Shown: piece after piece, positions 41,583 to 48,503 of the stretch
Position numbering within the stretch: position 1 is the first letter of the stretch
Layout of the letters: each line of letters opens with the position of its first letter
Source of the DNA: ZYF759 sp046297455
GTDB taxonomy: Bacteria; Pseudomonadota; Alphaproteobacteria; Rhizobiales; Rhizobiaceae
Direction: 5' to 3'
Assembly: GCA_046297455.1 (NCBI GenBank)
Contig: JBKBIT010000010.1
Location: 62,001 to 126,000 of the forward strand
Length of the DNA: 64,000 nucleotides
Made by a program: the position numbers and the translations under genes
Notes under the pieces: model-generated
What the model was told of the DNA's origin: nothing
The model's database searches: none
Seen by the model: only the letters and a program-made list of their open reading frames with translations

Positions 41583-41600
41583 CCTCTACATTAGTTCAGG
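41583..41600. promoter_or_regulatory. Possible SoxR-binding dyad upstream of soxR
   Basis: CCTCTACATTAGTTCAGG is an 18-base imperfect dyad with CCT/AGG ends and AC/GT inner pairs. It matches the Escherichia coli soxS box at about 12 of 18 bases, and is 18 bases before the soxR start. This position fits autoregulation. The flanking -35/-10 elements are poor. Confidence 0.45.
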
Positions 41601-41618
41601 ACATGAGGGGCGCCGCGT

Positions 41619-42077
41619 ATGAGGACCGGAACGAGGATCGCCCGCGACCTGTCGGTCGGCGAGGTGGCGCAACGAACCGGCGTCGCGGTCTCGGCGCTGC
41701 ATTTCTACGAACGCAAGGGGCTGATCACGAGCTGGCGCAGCGACGGCAACCAGCGCCGCTATGGCCGCGACGTGCTGCGCCGCGTGGCGGTGATCCGCAT
41801 CGCCCAGCAGGCCGGCATTCCGCTGGCACGGATTCGCGCCGCGCTCGAAACCCTGCCCGAGGGGCGGACGCCGAACGCCGGGGATTGGGCAAGGCTTTCA
41901 ACGGCATGGCGCAACGACCTGAATCAGCGCATCAGGCACCTCACCCATCTGCGTGACCGGCTCGACGGCTGCATCGGCTGCGGTTGCCTGTCGATCGACG
42001 ACTGCCCGCTGCGCAATCCGGACGACGCGGCCGCGACAGAGGGGCCAGGGCCGCGCTTCCTCGTCCCCGATGGCTGA
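41619..42077 (+). CDS. soxR: Redox-sensing MerR-family regulator SoxR
   Basis: A 152-residue regulator. The MerR HTH is at about 11-50 (LSVGEVAQRTGVAVSALHFYERKGLITSWRSDGNQRRY). The dimer helix follows, then the cluster motif CIGCGCLSIDDC with C118, C121, C123 and C129 as [2Fe-2S] ligands. Oxidation of the cluster by redox-cycling compounds or superoxide activates the protein at 18-base SoxR boxes. No soxS exists in alphaproteobacteria; targets are usually efflux pumps and oxidoreductases. No divergent target lies next to it, although an RND pump lies elsewhere in the window. GAGGGG precedes the start. Confidence 0.95.
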   Translation: MRTGTRIARDLSVGEVAQRTGVAVSALHFYERKGLITSWRSDGNQRRYGRDVLRRVAVIRIAQQAGIPLARIRAALETLPEGRTPNAGDWARLSTAWRNDLNQRIRHLTHLRDRLDGCIGCGCLSIDDCPLRNPDDAAATEGPGPRFLVPDG

Positions 42078-42142
42078 GCCCCCCGCCAAAATTCCACCCG
42101 ATTGGCCGGCATGATCGCTCCGGAAAAGGGCGATGGGGCGGG

Positions 42143-42634
42143 ATGAAGCGGATTGCATTTCTCTGCGCGCTGTCATGCGCGACGATGGCGGGCGCGGAGG
42201 AGACTTCCGACGCGCGCGTGGCAAGCCATGTCTTCGGCGCGCTGGCGATCGAGCACGACCCCACCGTCTGGAGGGTCGAGGACGAAACCACCATCGCGCG
42301 CTGGGAAGAAGATCGCCGGTACCATGTCGTCACGCTCGAGGTGCTGCCGGCCGATGCGGCCCCCTGCTCCACCGAGGCGATGGAGGAACGCGCACGCGGC
42401 TCGTTCGGGCTCGAAACGATCGGCCGGGGGCCGATCACGCAGGGCCGGGACGGGTTCGACATAAATGTGGGCATCGTCGATCTCGGCTGCCGCAACTGGG
42501 CCGGCGCTCCCGTGGCCGCCTGCGCGGTGGTCGACGGCCGATTGCACCTGATGACCTCCCGCGACGGCTGCCACCTTCATCACACCAATGCCGAACGGGT
42601 GCTGGAACTTCTCGAAGGCGTGCGGTTGAAGTGA
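42143..42634 (+). CDS. Small periplasmic hypothetical protein
   Basis: A 163-residue protein that I do not recognise. It has a clear signal peptide (MKRIAFLCALSCATMAGAEE, cleavage probably after AGA). The mature part is acidic and has four cysteines, which could form two disulfides in the periplasm (APCSTEAM, LGCRNW, AACAVV, DGCHLH). The start at 42143 has GGGGCGGG upstream; a longer frame from 41984 would overlap soxR. It is 65 bases downstream of soxR and may share its transcript. No known domain seen. Confidence 0.75.
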   Translation: MKRIAFLCALSCATMAGAEETSDARVASHVFGALAIEHDPTVWRVEDETTIARWEEDRRYHVVTLEVLPADAAPCSTEAMEERARGSFGLETIGRGPITQGRDGFDINVGIVDLGCRNWAGAPVAACAVVDGRLHLMTSRDGCHLHHTNAERVLELLEGVRLK

Positions 42635-42698
42635 GGCTGGCTGATGCGCTTCGCGACCTCCCAGATTCGCTCTCGACGCTTCAGCCCTTTGTTTTGTC

Positions 42699-42743
42699 GC
42701 ATGTCGTTGTCCCGAAACCGTTTCCCGCTTTCGGGCGACATGC
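42699..42743. repeat. Rhizobial-type palindromic intergenic repeat
   Basis: Outer arms GCATGTCG (42699-42706) and CGACATGC (42736-42743) and inner arms CCCGAAA (42711-42717) and TTTCGGG (42729-42735) form a two-step perfect hairpin. Elements of this shape, with GCATG/CATGC ends, recur between genes in Mesorhizobium and relatives. It lies between convergent genes and may also end transcription. Confidence 0.7.
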
Positions 42744-42744
42744 T

Positions 42745-43584
42745 TTACGACAGCCAGCGCTTGCGGCGCTTGTAGTGCTTGACCGACTTGAAGGACCGGC
42801 GGCCCTCGCCGCCGACGCCGAGATAGAATTCCTTCACGTCCTCGTTCTCGCGCAGGGCCTTCGCTTCGCCGTCGAGCACGATGCGGCCGGATTCCAGGAT
42901 GTAGCCGTATTTGGCGTAGCGCAGCGCGATGTTGGTGTTCTGCTCGGCGAGCAGGAAGGAGACGCCCTGCTCCTCGTTGAGCTTCTTCACGATCTCGAAG
43001 ATTTCCTCGACCAGCTGCGGGGCAAGCCCCATGGAGGGTTCGTCGAGCAGGATCATCTTCGGCCGGCTCATCAGCGCGCGGCCGATCGCCGTCATCTGCT
43101 GTTCACCACCCGACGTGTAGCCGGCCTGGCTCGATCGCCGCTCGCGCAGGCGCGGGAAATAGGTGTAGACCATCTCCAGGTCTTGGCCGATGGCCGAAAA
43201 GGAATCGCGGCGCGTGAAGGCGCCCGTCATCAGATTGTCCTCAACGGAAAGATGCGCGAAGCAGCGCCTGCCTTCCATGACCTGGATGCAGCCGCGCCGC
43301 ACCAGCGCGTTGGCGGACATGGACTGGACCTGTTCGCCCTCGAAGACGATAGAGCCCTTGGTCACCTCGCCGCGTTCGGCGCGAAGCAGGTTGGAAATCG
43401 CCTTGAGAGTAGTGGTCTTGCCGGCGCCGTTGGCACCCAGGATCGCGGTGATGCCGCCCCGCGGCACCGTCAGCGAGACGCCTTTGAGCACGAGGATCAC
43501 GTGATCGTAGATGACCTCGATATTGTTGACCGACAGGATCGGTTCGGCGGCCTCTGCGGCAGGGGTCGCGGCTTCGCTGCTCAT
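42745..43584 (-). CDS. livF: LIV-type ABC transporter ATP-binding protein LivF, second locus
   Basis: A 279-residue ATPase. Walker A is GANGAGKTTTLKAI, the signature is TSGGEQQMTAIGRALM, Walker B is MILLDEPSMGLAP, and LLAEQNTNIALRYAKYGYILESGRI holds the switch. It begins with an Ala/Glu-rich extension (SSEAATPAAEAAEPILSVNN) and ends with a basic tail like that of the first-locus LivF. Unusually it is separated from livG: it stands at the end of the operon, after a YjbR gene whose stop it overlaps (ATGA). Confidence 0.92.
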   Translation of the reverse strand: MSSEAATPAAEAAEPILSVNNIEVIYDHVILVLKGVSLTVPRGGITAILGANGAGKTTTLKAISNLLRAERGEVTKGSIVFEGEQVQSMSANALVRRGCIQVMEGRRCFAHLSVEDNLMTGAFTRRDSFSAIGQDLEMVYTYFPRLRERRSSQAGYTSGGEQQMTAIGRALMSRPKMILLDEPSMGLAPQLVEEIFEIVKKLNEEQGVSFLLAEQNTNIALRYAKYGYILESGRIVLDGEAKALRENEDVKEFYLGVGGEGRRSFKSVKHYKRRKRWLS

Positions 43585-43949
43585 CCTCGGTCTCCTGTCT
43601 CTTCCTTCACCAGCCCGGCCAGCCGCCTGGGCGCGATCAGAACATAGCTGCGCCGGACCAGTCGCTCGACCTCGTCCCAGTCCGGCCCTGCATCAAGCCG
43701 CATGCCGACCCACCCCTTGTGTCCGACATAGGGCGGTACGAAGAACGTTTCCGGGTCCGCCTCAACCAGGATCGCCTGGCTGCCCTCTGGCGCCTTGCAC
43801 CAGACTGACGTTCTTCCATCCCCGATCTTCGCCATGGCGAAGATCTTGTCCTTCACCCGGAAGGTCGGGTCGCCCCAGGCCTCCTTCTCGGCGGCTTCCG
43901 GCAGGCTGAGGCAGATGCCGCGCAGCCGATCGATAGCAGCCTTGTCCAT
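43581..43949 (-). CDS. MmcQ/YjbR family protein inside the LIV operon
   Basis: A 122-residue protein of the YjbR (CyaY-like DNA-binding fold) family. The landmarks are LPEAAEKEAWGDPTFRVKDKIFAMA, KAPEGSQAILVEADPETFFVPPYVGHKGWVGMRLD and WDEVERLVRRSYVLIAPRRL. The biochemical role of the family is unclear; a DNA-binding or small-molecule role has been proposed for its double-wing fold. It lies between the binding-protein gene and livF, 66 bases after the former, and overlaps the latter as ATGA. Translation of livF may therefore depend on it. Nothing links it to transport except context. Confidence 0.88.
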   Translation of the reverse strand: MDKAAIDRLRGICLSLPEAAEKEAWGDPTFRVKDKIFAMAKIGDGRTSVWCKAPEGSQAILVEADPETFFVPPYVGHKGWVGMRLDAGPDWDEVERLVRRSYVLIAPRRLAGLVKEETGDRG

Positions 43950-44015
43950 GGGGTCATGCCTTCATTGACTGCCGGCGAGCCGCAATCGCGGCCCGCCGGC
44001 ATTTCGCAGATGAAC

Positions 44016-45329
44016 CTAGAGCTGGCACTCCTCGTTCATCGGCCAGGGAGCATTGGCTTCCGCATATTTCGCTGCCTCGGCCTCCTCGAGCGGCGTGATG
44101 CGCTCGCGGTCGGCCTGCAAGAGGTCGGAAACACGGTTGAACCGCTCGCCGTCCCACTCGATGATCCAGCCACCACCATGGCCGGTGTGGTTGGCACAGG
44201 TGGTCTGGAAGGGCACGATCATGCCCGACATGCCGAGTTCTTCGAGGCGCTCTTCGCTGATGTCGAGGTTTTCAAGGCCCCAGCGCACCTGGGCAGGCGA
44301 CACAACGGTCTCGTCGAACTCTTCCTGCGCTGCCCGGATGGCCTCTGCCAGCATCATCGACATGGTGATACCGCGCTGGTAGAAAACCCAGTCGATCTCG
44401 TTTTCGCCGATGCTCGACAGGCCTTTGTCGATCACGTGCTCGCGGATCTCCTGCATGACCGGTGCATCCGGCACCGGCACGTTCCACGAGATGGCGCGGT
44501 AGCCCGCTGCTGCCTCGCCGGCCTGCGCCAGATCGCCATCATGGCCCGACCACCAGATGCCGAAGAAGCGATCCATCGGGAAGCGCGTGCGCACGGCCTC
44601 GGTAACCGCGCCTGCATTCATCGCGCCCCAGCCCCACATGAACACGTAGTCGGGGCTTTCACGGCGGATCTGCAGCCACTGCGCGGACTGGTTCTGCATC
44701 TCGGTCACGCCGACCGGGATCGGCAGGAAGGTGAAGTTGTAGTCAGCCGCATAGTTCTCGAACAGCGGCACCGGCTCGCGCCCGTAGGGGGCGTCGAGAT
44801 GCAGCAGCACGATCTTCTTGCCTTCGAGGCTCGACAGATCGCCGTCGGCGACGAAGTTGAGCAGCATCGAGGCGCCGTCCCAGTAGGAGGATGGCGGGTT
44901 GAAGGCCCATTTGAAGGTGCGGCCGTCGGCCATCGGCGAGAAGCCGTAGCCGGGCGCCAGGACCGGGATCTGGTCGACATTGGTACGCGGCAGCACCTGC
45001 AGGGTGATGCCGGTCGACCAGGGCTGCGTGACGATGGCGTTGGCGCGCGTTGCCTCGTAGCATTCCATGCCGCGCTCGGTGTTGTAGCCGGTCTCGCACT
45101 CGTCATAGTCGATGCGCACGCCGTTGATGCCGCCGTCGCGCTCGTTAAGGAGCGTCATGTAGTCCTTCTGCCCGTTCATCAGCGGCGTGCCGGTCGCTGC
45201 GAAGGGACCGGTCCGGTAGGACAGGTTGGGTACGTAGAGCGAATCCTGCGCCAGAAGATGCGGCGCGGTAAACGCCGCCGCGGCCAGCATTGCGGTCGTG
45301 GCGACCGCAGTCTTCATCAGTTTTCTCAT
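44016..45329 (-). CDS. LIV-type ABC transporter substrate-binding protein, second locus
   Basis: A 437-residue periplasmic receptor (Peripla_BP family). The signal peptide is MRKLMKTAVATTAMLAAAAFTAPHLLAQ, cleaved near Gln. The mature start is DSLYVPNLSYRTGPFAATGTPLMNGQKDYMTLLNERDGGINGVRI, longer and different from classical LivK. It belongs to the large group of receptors found with acyl-CoA synthetases, and aromatic-rich segments (NPPSSYWDGASML, MWGWGAMNAG, IWWSGHDGD) suggest a hydrophobic or aromatic ligand; this is inference. GGAGGAAG stands before the ATG. It lies after livM and before the YjbR gene. Confidence 0.9.
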   Translation of the reverse strand: MRKLMKTAVATTAMLAAAAFTAPHLLAQDSLYVPNLSYRTGPFAATGTPLMNGQKDYMTLLNERDGGINGVRIDYDECETGYNTERGMECYEATRANAIVTQPWSTGITLQVLPRTNVDQIPVLAPGYGFSPMADGRTFKWAFNPPSSYWDGASMLLNFVADGDLSSLEGKKIVLLHLDAPYGREPVPLFENYAADYNFTFLPIPVGVTEMQNQSAQWLQIRRESPDYVFMWGWGAMNAGAVTEAVRTRFPMDRFFGIWWSGHDGDLAQAGEAAAGYRAISWNVPVPDAPVMQEIREHVIDKGLSSIGENEIDWVFYQRGITMSMMLAEAIRAAQEEFDETVVSPAQVRWGLENLDISEERLEELGMSGMIVPFQTTCANHTGHGGGWIIEWDGERFNRVSDLLQADRERITPLEEAEAAKYAEANAPWPMNEECQL

Positions 45330-45420
45330 TTGTCTTCCTCCACTTGTCCGTTTCTCCGTTCGGGAAGGGGCGAACCGACCCCCGTCTCATTGGGCCCGAT
45401 GGGGCCTGTTGCGGCCGTCC

Positions 45421-46497
45421 TCAGTGCGGGAACGGCCAGATGATGAGCTTCTCCCGGATGATCTGCCAGAAGCGGGCAAGCCCGTGCGGCTCGACGATCA
45501 GGAAGAAGATGATGAGTGCGCCGATGGTCATGACGTTGATGTGCTCGACCGTGGACGAACTGATCGGCAGGCCCAGCGCACGCGGCACGATGTTGAGCAG
45601 CACCGGCAGCGCCACGATCAGGATGGCGCCCAGATAGTTGCCGAGGATCGAGCCGAGCCCGCCAATGATGGCAATGAACAGCACCCGGAAGGAGAGCTGC
45701 ACGTCGAAGAGCTCCGCCTCGGCCGCGCCGCGCCACATGAACACGAACAGCGCGCCCGACACGCCCACGATATAGGATGACACGAAGAAGGCCATGAGCT
45801 TGGCCTTCATCAAATTGATGCCGACCAGTTCGGCCGCGATGTCCATGTCGCGCACCGACTTCCAGATGCGGCCGATACGGCCGCGGGTGACGTTGATGGC
45901 CAGGATGGTCATCAGCGTGACCACGCCGAGGACAAAATAATACTGGGTCATCGCGGTCGCGGTCGGGCCGGCGACGGTGATGCCGAACATCTGGATGTTC
46001 GGCACAAGGATCGCGCCGGAGGTGTGGTAGTTGTAGAGCCATCCCCATTTCTGGAACAGCCACACCAGGAAGAACTGCGCCGCGAGCGTGGCGATGGCGA
46101 GGTAGAAGCCCTTGATCCTGAGCGACGGCAGGCCGAAGGCCATACCGACCGTGGCCGAGAAGAAGCCCGAAAGCAGCACCGCCACCAGGATGTTCATCTC
46201 CGGGAAGATGGTCACCAACTTGAAGCAGGAATAGGCGCCCACACCCATGAAGGCGCCGGTGCCGAGCGAGAGCTGGCCGGCATAGCCCGTGAGGATGTTG
46301 AGGCCCATCGCCGCCAGCGCATAGATCAGCACCGGGATCAGCAATGCACGGAAGACGAAGTCGTTCGCCGTCATCGGGAAGACGACGAAGGCCATGATCA
46401 GGATGATGCCGAGAAGGAAGGCGTCCTGCCGCACCGGGAACAGCGCGTAGTCGGCCTGGTAACTGGTCTTGTATTGTCCGGCGACGCGGTAGAGCAT
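45421..46497 (-). CDS. livM: LIV-type ABC transporter permease LivM, second locus
   Basis: A 358-residue permease with about nine to ten helices. It starts LYRVAGQYKTSYQADYALFPVRQDAFLLGIILIMAF and contains NILTGYAGQLSLGTGAFMGVGAYSCF and GGLGSILGNYLGAILIVALPVLL, the paired permease signatures. PHGLARFWQIIREKL is the C-terminal tail. Four bases separate its start from the livH stop, so the two permeases are co-translated. Confidence 0.92.
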   Translation of the reverse strand: MLYRVAGQYKTSYQADYALFPVRQDAFLLGIILIMAFVVFPMTANDFVFRALLIPVLIYALAAMGLNILTGYAGQLSLGTGAFMGVGAYSCFKLVTIFPEMNILVAVLLSGFFSATVGMAFGLPSLRIKGFYLAIATLAAQFFLVWLFQKWGWLYNYHTSGAILVPNIQMFGITVAGPTATAMTQYYFVLGVVTLMTILAINVTRGRIGRIWKSVRDMDIAAELVGINLMKAKLMAFFVSSYIVGVSGALFVFMWRGAAEAELFDVQLSFRVLFIAIIGGLGSILGNYLGAILIVALPVLLNIVPRALGLPISSSTVEHINVMTIGALIIFFLIVEPHGLARFWQIIREKLIIWPFPH

Positions 46498-46501
46498 GTC
46501 G

Positions 46502-47461
46502 TTACACCCGCTCGATGATGCGCTCGCCGAATAGGCCCTGCGGCCTGAACAGCAGCACGATAAGCGCGAAGACGAAGGCGAACCAGGTTTCGGTTCCGCC
46601 GCCCATCAGCGGCTGGCCCCAATAGATCTCGAACAGCTTTTCGAGCACGCCGATCATCAGCCCGCCGACAATGGCGCCGGCAACCGATTCCAGCCCGCCC
46701 AGAAGCAGCACGGGCAGCGCCTTGAGCGCGACGATCTCCAGCGCGAAGGAGACCCCTGCCCTGGCACCCCAGGCAATGCCGGTGACGAGCGCAATGATGC
46801 CGGCGATGAACCAGACCACGACCCAGATCATGGAGAGCGAGATGCCGACCGACAGCGCGGCCTGGTGGTCGTCGCCGAGCGCGCGGATGGCGCGGCCGAT
46901 CCGCGTCCGGTTGAGGAAGACGAGCAGGCTGGTGACCAGCACGATGGCAGCGACCAGGGCGGTCACATCCAGATGCTCGATGGCGACGAAACCGTCGAAC
47001 GGCTCGAAGATCGTGCTGCCGGTCGGGATGTAGAGTTCGCGCGTGATCATGCGCTTGGTCTCGCCACCGAAGATGGTCTCGCCGAAGCCGATCAGGAAAA
47101 GGGTGATGCCGATCGTGGCCATGAACAGGATGATGTCGGGCTGGTTGACCAAGGGCCTCAGCACCAGCCGCTCGATCGCGACCGCCAGGAAGAACATGAC
47201 GACCAGCGTCAGCGGCAGGGCCAGCAGCGCCGGCACGCCCATCTGGTAGAGCCCGACCAGGGTGAGCGCGGCAAACACCACCATGATGCCCTGGGCGAAG
47301 TTGAAGATGCGCGAGGATTTGTAGATCAGCACGAAGCCCAGCGCGATGAGGGCGTAGAGGGTGCCGGAGACCAGACCTTCCCAGACAACCTGGATCAGGA
47401 AGTCGGGCGCGGCGGCCATGTCCTGAAACGGCGTTATGAATATCTGTCTTAGAAGGTCCAT
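46502..47461 (-). CDS. livH: LIV-type ABC transporter permease LivH, second locus
   Basis: A 319-residue permease. The start MDLLRQIFITPFQDMAAAPDFLIQVVWEGLVSGTLYALIALGFVLIYKSSRIFNFAQG shows the LivH NFAQG loop. GGLESVAGAIVGGLMIGVLEKLFE and FRPQGLFGERIIERV end the protein. It lies 49 bases after the DUF3096 gene and is coupled to livM. CGGAG just before the ATG serves as ribosome site. Confidence 0.92.
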   Translation of the reverse strand: MDLLRQIFITPFQDMAAAPDFLIQVVWEGLVSGTLYALIALGFVLIYKSSRIFNFAQGIMVVFAALTLVGLYQMGVPALLALPLTLVVMFFLAVAIERLVLRPLVNQPDIILFMATIGITLFLIGFGETIFGGETKRMITRELYIPTGSTIFEPFDGFVAIEHLDVTALVAAIVLVTSLLVFLNRTRIGRAIRALGDDHQAALSVGISLSMIWVVVWFIAGIIALVTGIAWGARAGVSFALEIVALKALPVLLLGGLESVAGAIVGGLMIGVLEKLFEIYWGQPLMGGGTETWFAFVFALIVLLFRPQGLFGERIIERV

Positions 47462-47510
47462 TCTCCGGCATCCTCCCTCTCGCGCGTTCCCCTCGCGCTG
47501 TTGTCTTTCG

Positions 47511-47654
47511 TCAGCCCAGGAACTGGGGGAACAGGCCGATCAGCCCGATGATGATCAGGTAGATGGCCACGATGTAGTTGAGCAGTCTGGGTGCGATCAG
47601 GATTACGATCCCCGCGACCAGGGCAATCAGGGGTGTGAGCGGCAGGTCTGGCAT
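47511..47654 (-). CDS. DUF3096 microprotein between livG and livH
   Basis: A 47-residue gene in the 214-base gap between livG and livH. The product begins MPDLPLTPLIALVAGIVILI and continues RLLNYIVAIYLIIIGLIGLF, i.e. two hydrophobic helices with a tight PRLLN turn. This is the DUF3096 pattern, a small inner-membrane hairpin of unknown function. AAGGAAAA precedes the ATG by a few bases, and the spacing to livG is 21 bases, so it is a real operon member. It may assist or regulate the permeases, but no function is known. Confidence 0.88.
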   Translation of the reverse strand: MPDLPLTPLIALVAGIVILIAPRLLNYIVAIYLIIIGLIGLFPQFLG

Positions 47655-47675
47655 TGCTTTTCCTTTCAATCATGG

Positions 47676-48503
47676 TCAGTGCGCAACGCCGAGATATGCG
47701 TCGATGACAGCCTGGTCGTTCTTGACCTCGTCTGGCGTTCCGTCGGCAATCTTCTTGCCGTAATCGAGAACGACGACGCGGTCGGAAAGGTCCATGACGA
47801 CGCCCATGTCGTGTTCGATCAGCGCGATGGTGGTGCCGCGCTGCTGGTTCACGTCGAGGATGAAGCGGCTCATGTCCTCCTTCTCCTCCAGATTCATGCC
47901 GGCCATCGGCTCGTCGAGCAGCAGCAGCGACGGCTCCATGGCCAGCGCGCGGCCAAGCTCGACCCGCTTCTGCAAGCCGTAGGGCAGCCGCCCGACCGGC
48001 GTGCGGCGGATATGCTCGATCTCGAGGAAGTCGATGATCTCCTCGACCTTCTCGCGATGGGCGATCTCTTCCTTCAGAGCCGGGCCATGCCACAGCATCT
48101 GCCAGAAGATGTTCCGGTGCATCATCACGGAGCGGCCGGCCATGATGTTTTCCAGCGTCGTCATGCCCTTGAAGAGCGCGACGTTCTGGAAGGTGCGGGC
48201 AATGCCCTGGCGCACCGCGTGGTGCGGGCGCATCGCGCGCCGCTCCTCGCCGCGAAAGACGATGCTGCCCTCCTGCGGCGTGTAGAAGCCGTTGATGACG
48301 TTCAGCATCGAGGTCTTGCCGGCCCCGTTGGGGCCGATGATGGCACGGATCTCGCCCTTCCTGACGTCGAAGGAAATGTCGGTGATCGCCTTCACCCCGC
48401 CGAAGCGCAGCGAGACATTCTTCACCTCCATCAGCGTGTCGCCCTTGGCGATGCCGTCATCCATCGCGGCGGCCATGGCATGGGGCTGTGCGCGCACGTT
48501 CAT
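47676..48503 (-). CDS. livG: LIV-type ABC transporter ATP-binding protein LivG, second locus
   Basis: A 275-residue ATPase with an N-terminal extension before the ABC domain (RAQPHAMAAAMDDGIAKGDTLMEVKNVSLRFGGVKAI). Walker A is GPNGAGKTSMLNVI, then ARTFQNVALFKGMTTLENIMAG, signature LPYGLQKRVELGRALA, Walker B LLLLDEPMAGMN, and ALIEHDMGVVMDLSDRVVVLD. The ATG overlaps the acyl-CoA synthetase stop by four bases. The Met before EVKNVSL is an alternative start but lacks that coupling. Confidence 0.92.
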   Translation of the reverse strand: MNVRAQPHAMAAAMDDGIAKGDTLMEVKNVSLRFGGVKAITDISFDVRKGEIRAIIGPNGAGKTSMLNVINGFYTPQEGSIVFRGEERRAMRPHHAVRQGIARTFQNVALFKGMTTLENIMAGRSVMMHRNIFWQMLWHGPALKEEIAHREKVEEIIDFLEIEHIRRTPVGRLPYGLQKRVELGRALAMEPSLLLLDEPMAGMNLEEKEDMSRFILDVNQQRGTTIALIEHDMGVVMDLSDRVVVLDYGKKIADGTPDEVKNDQAVIDAYLGVAH

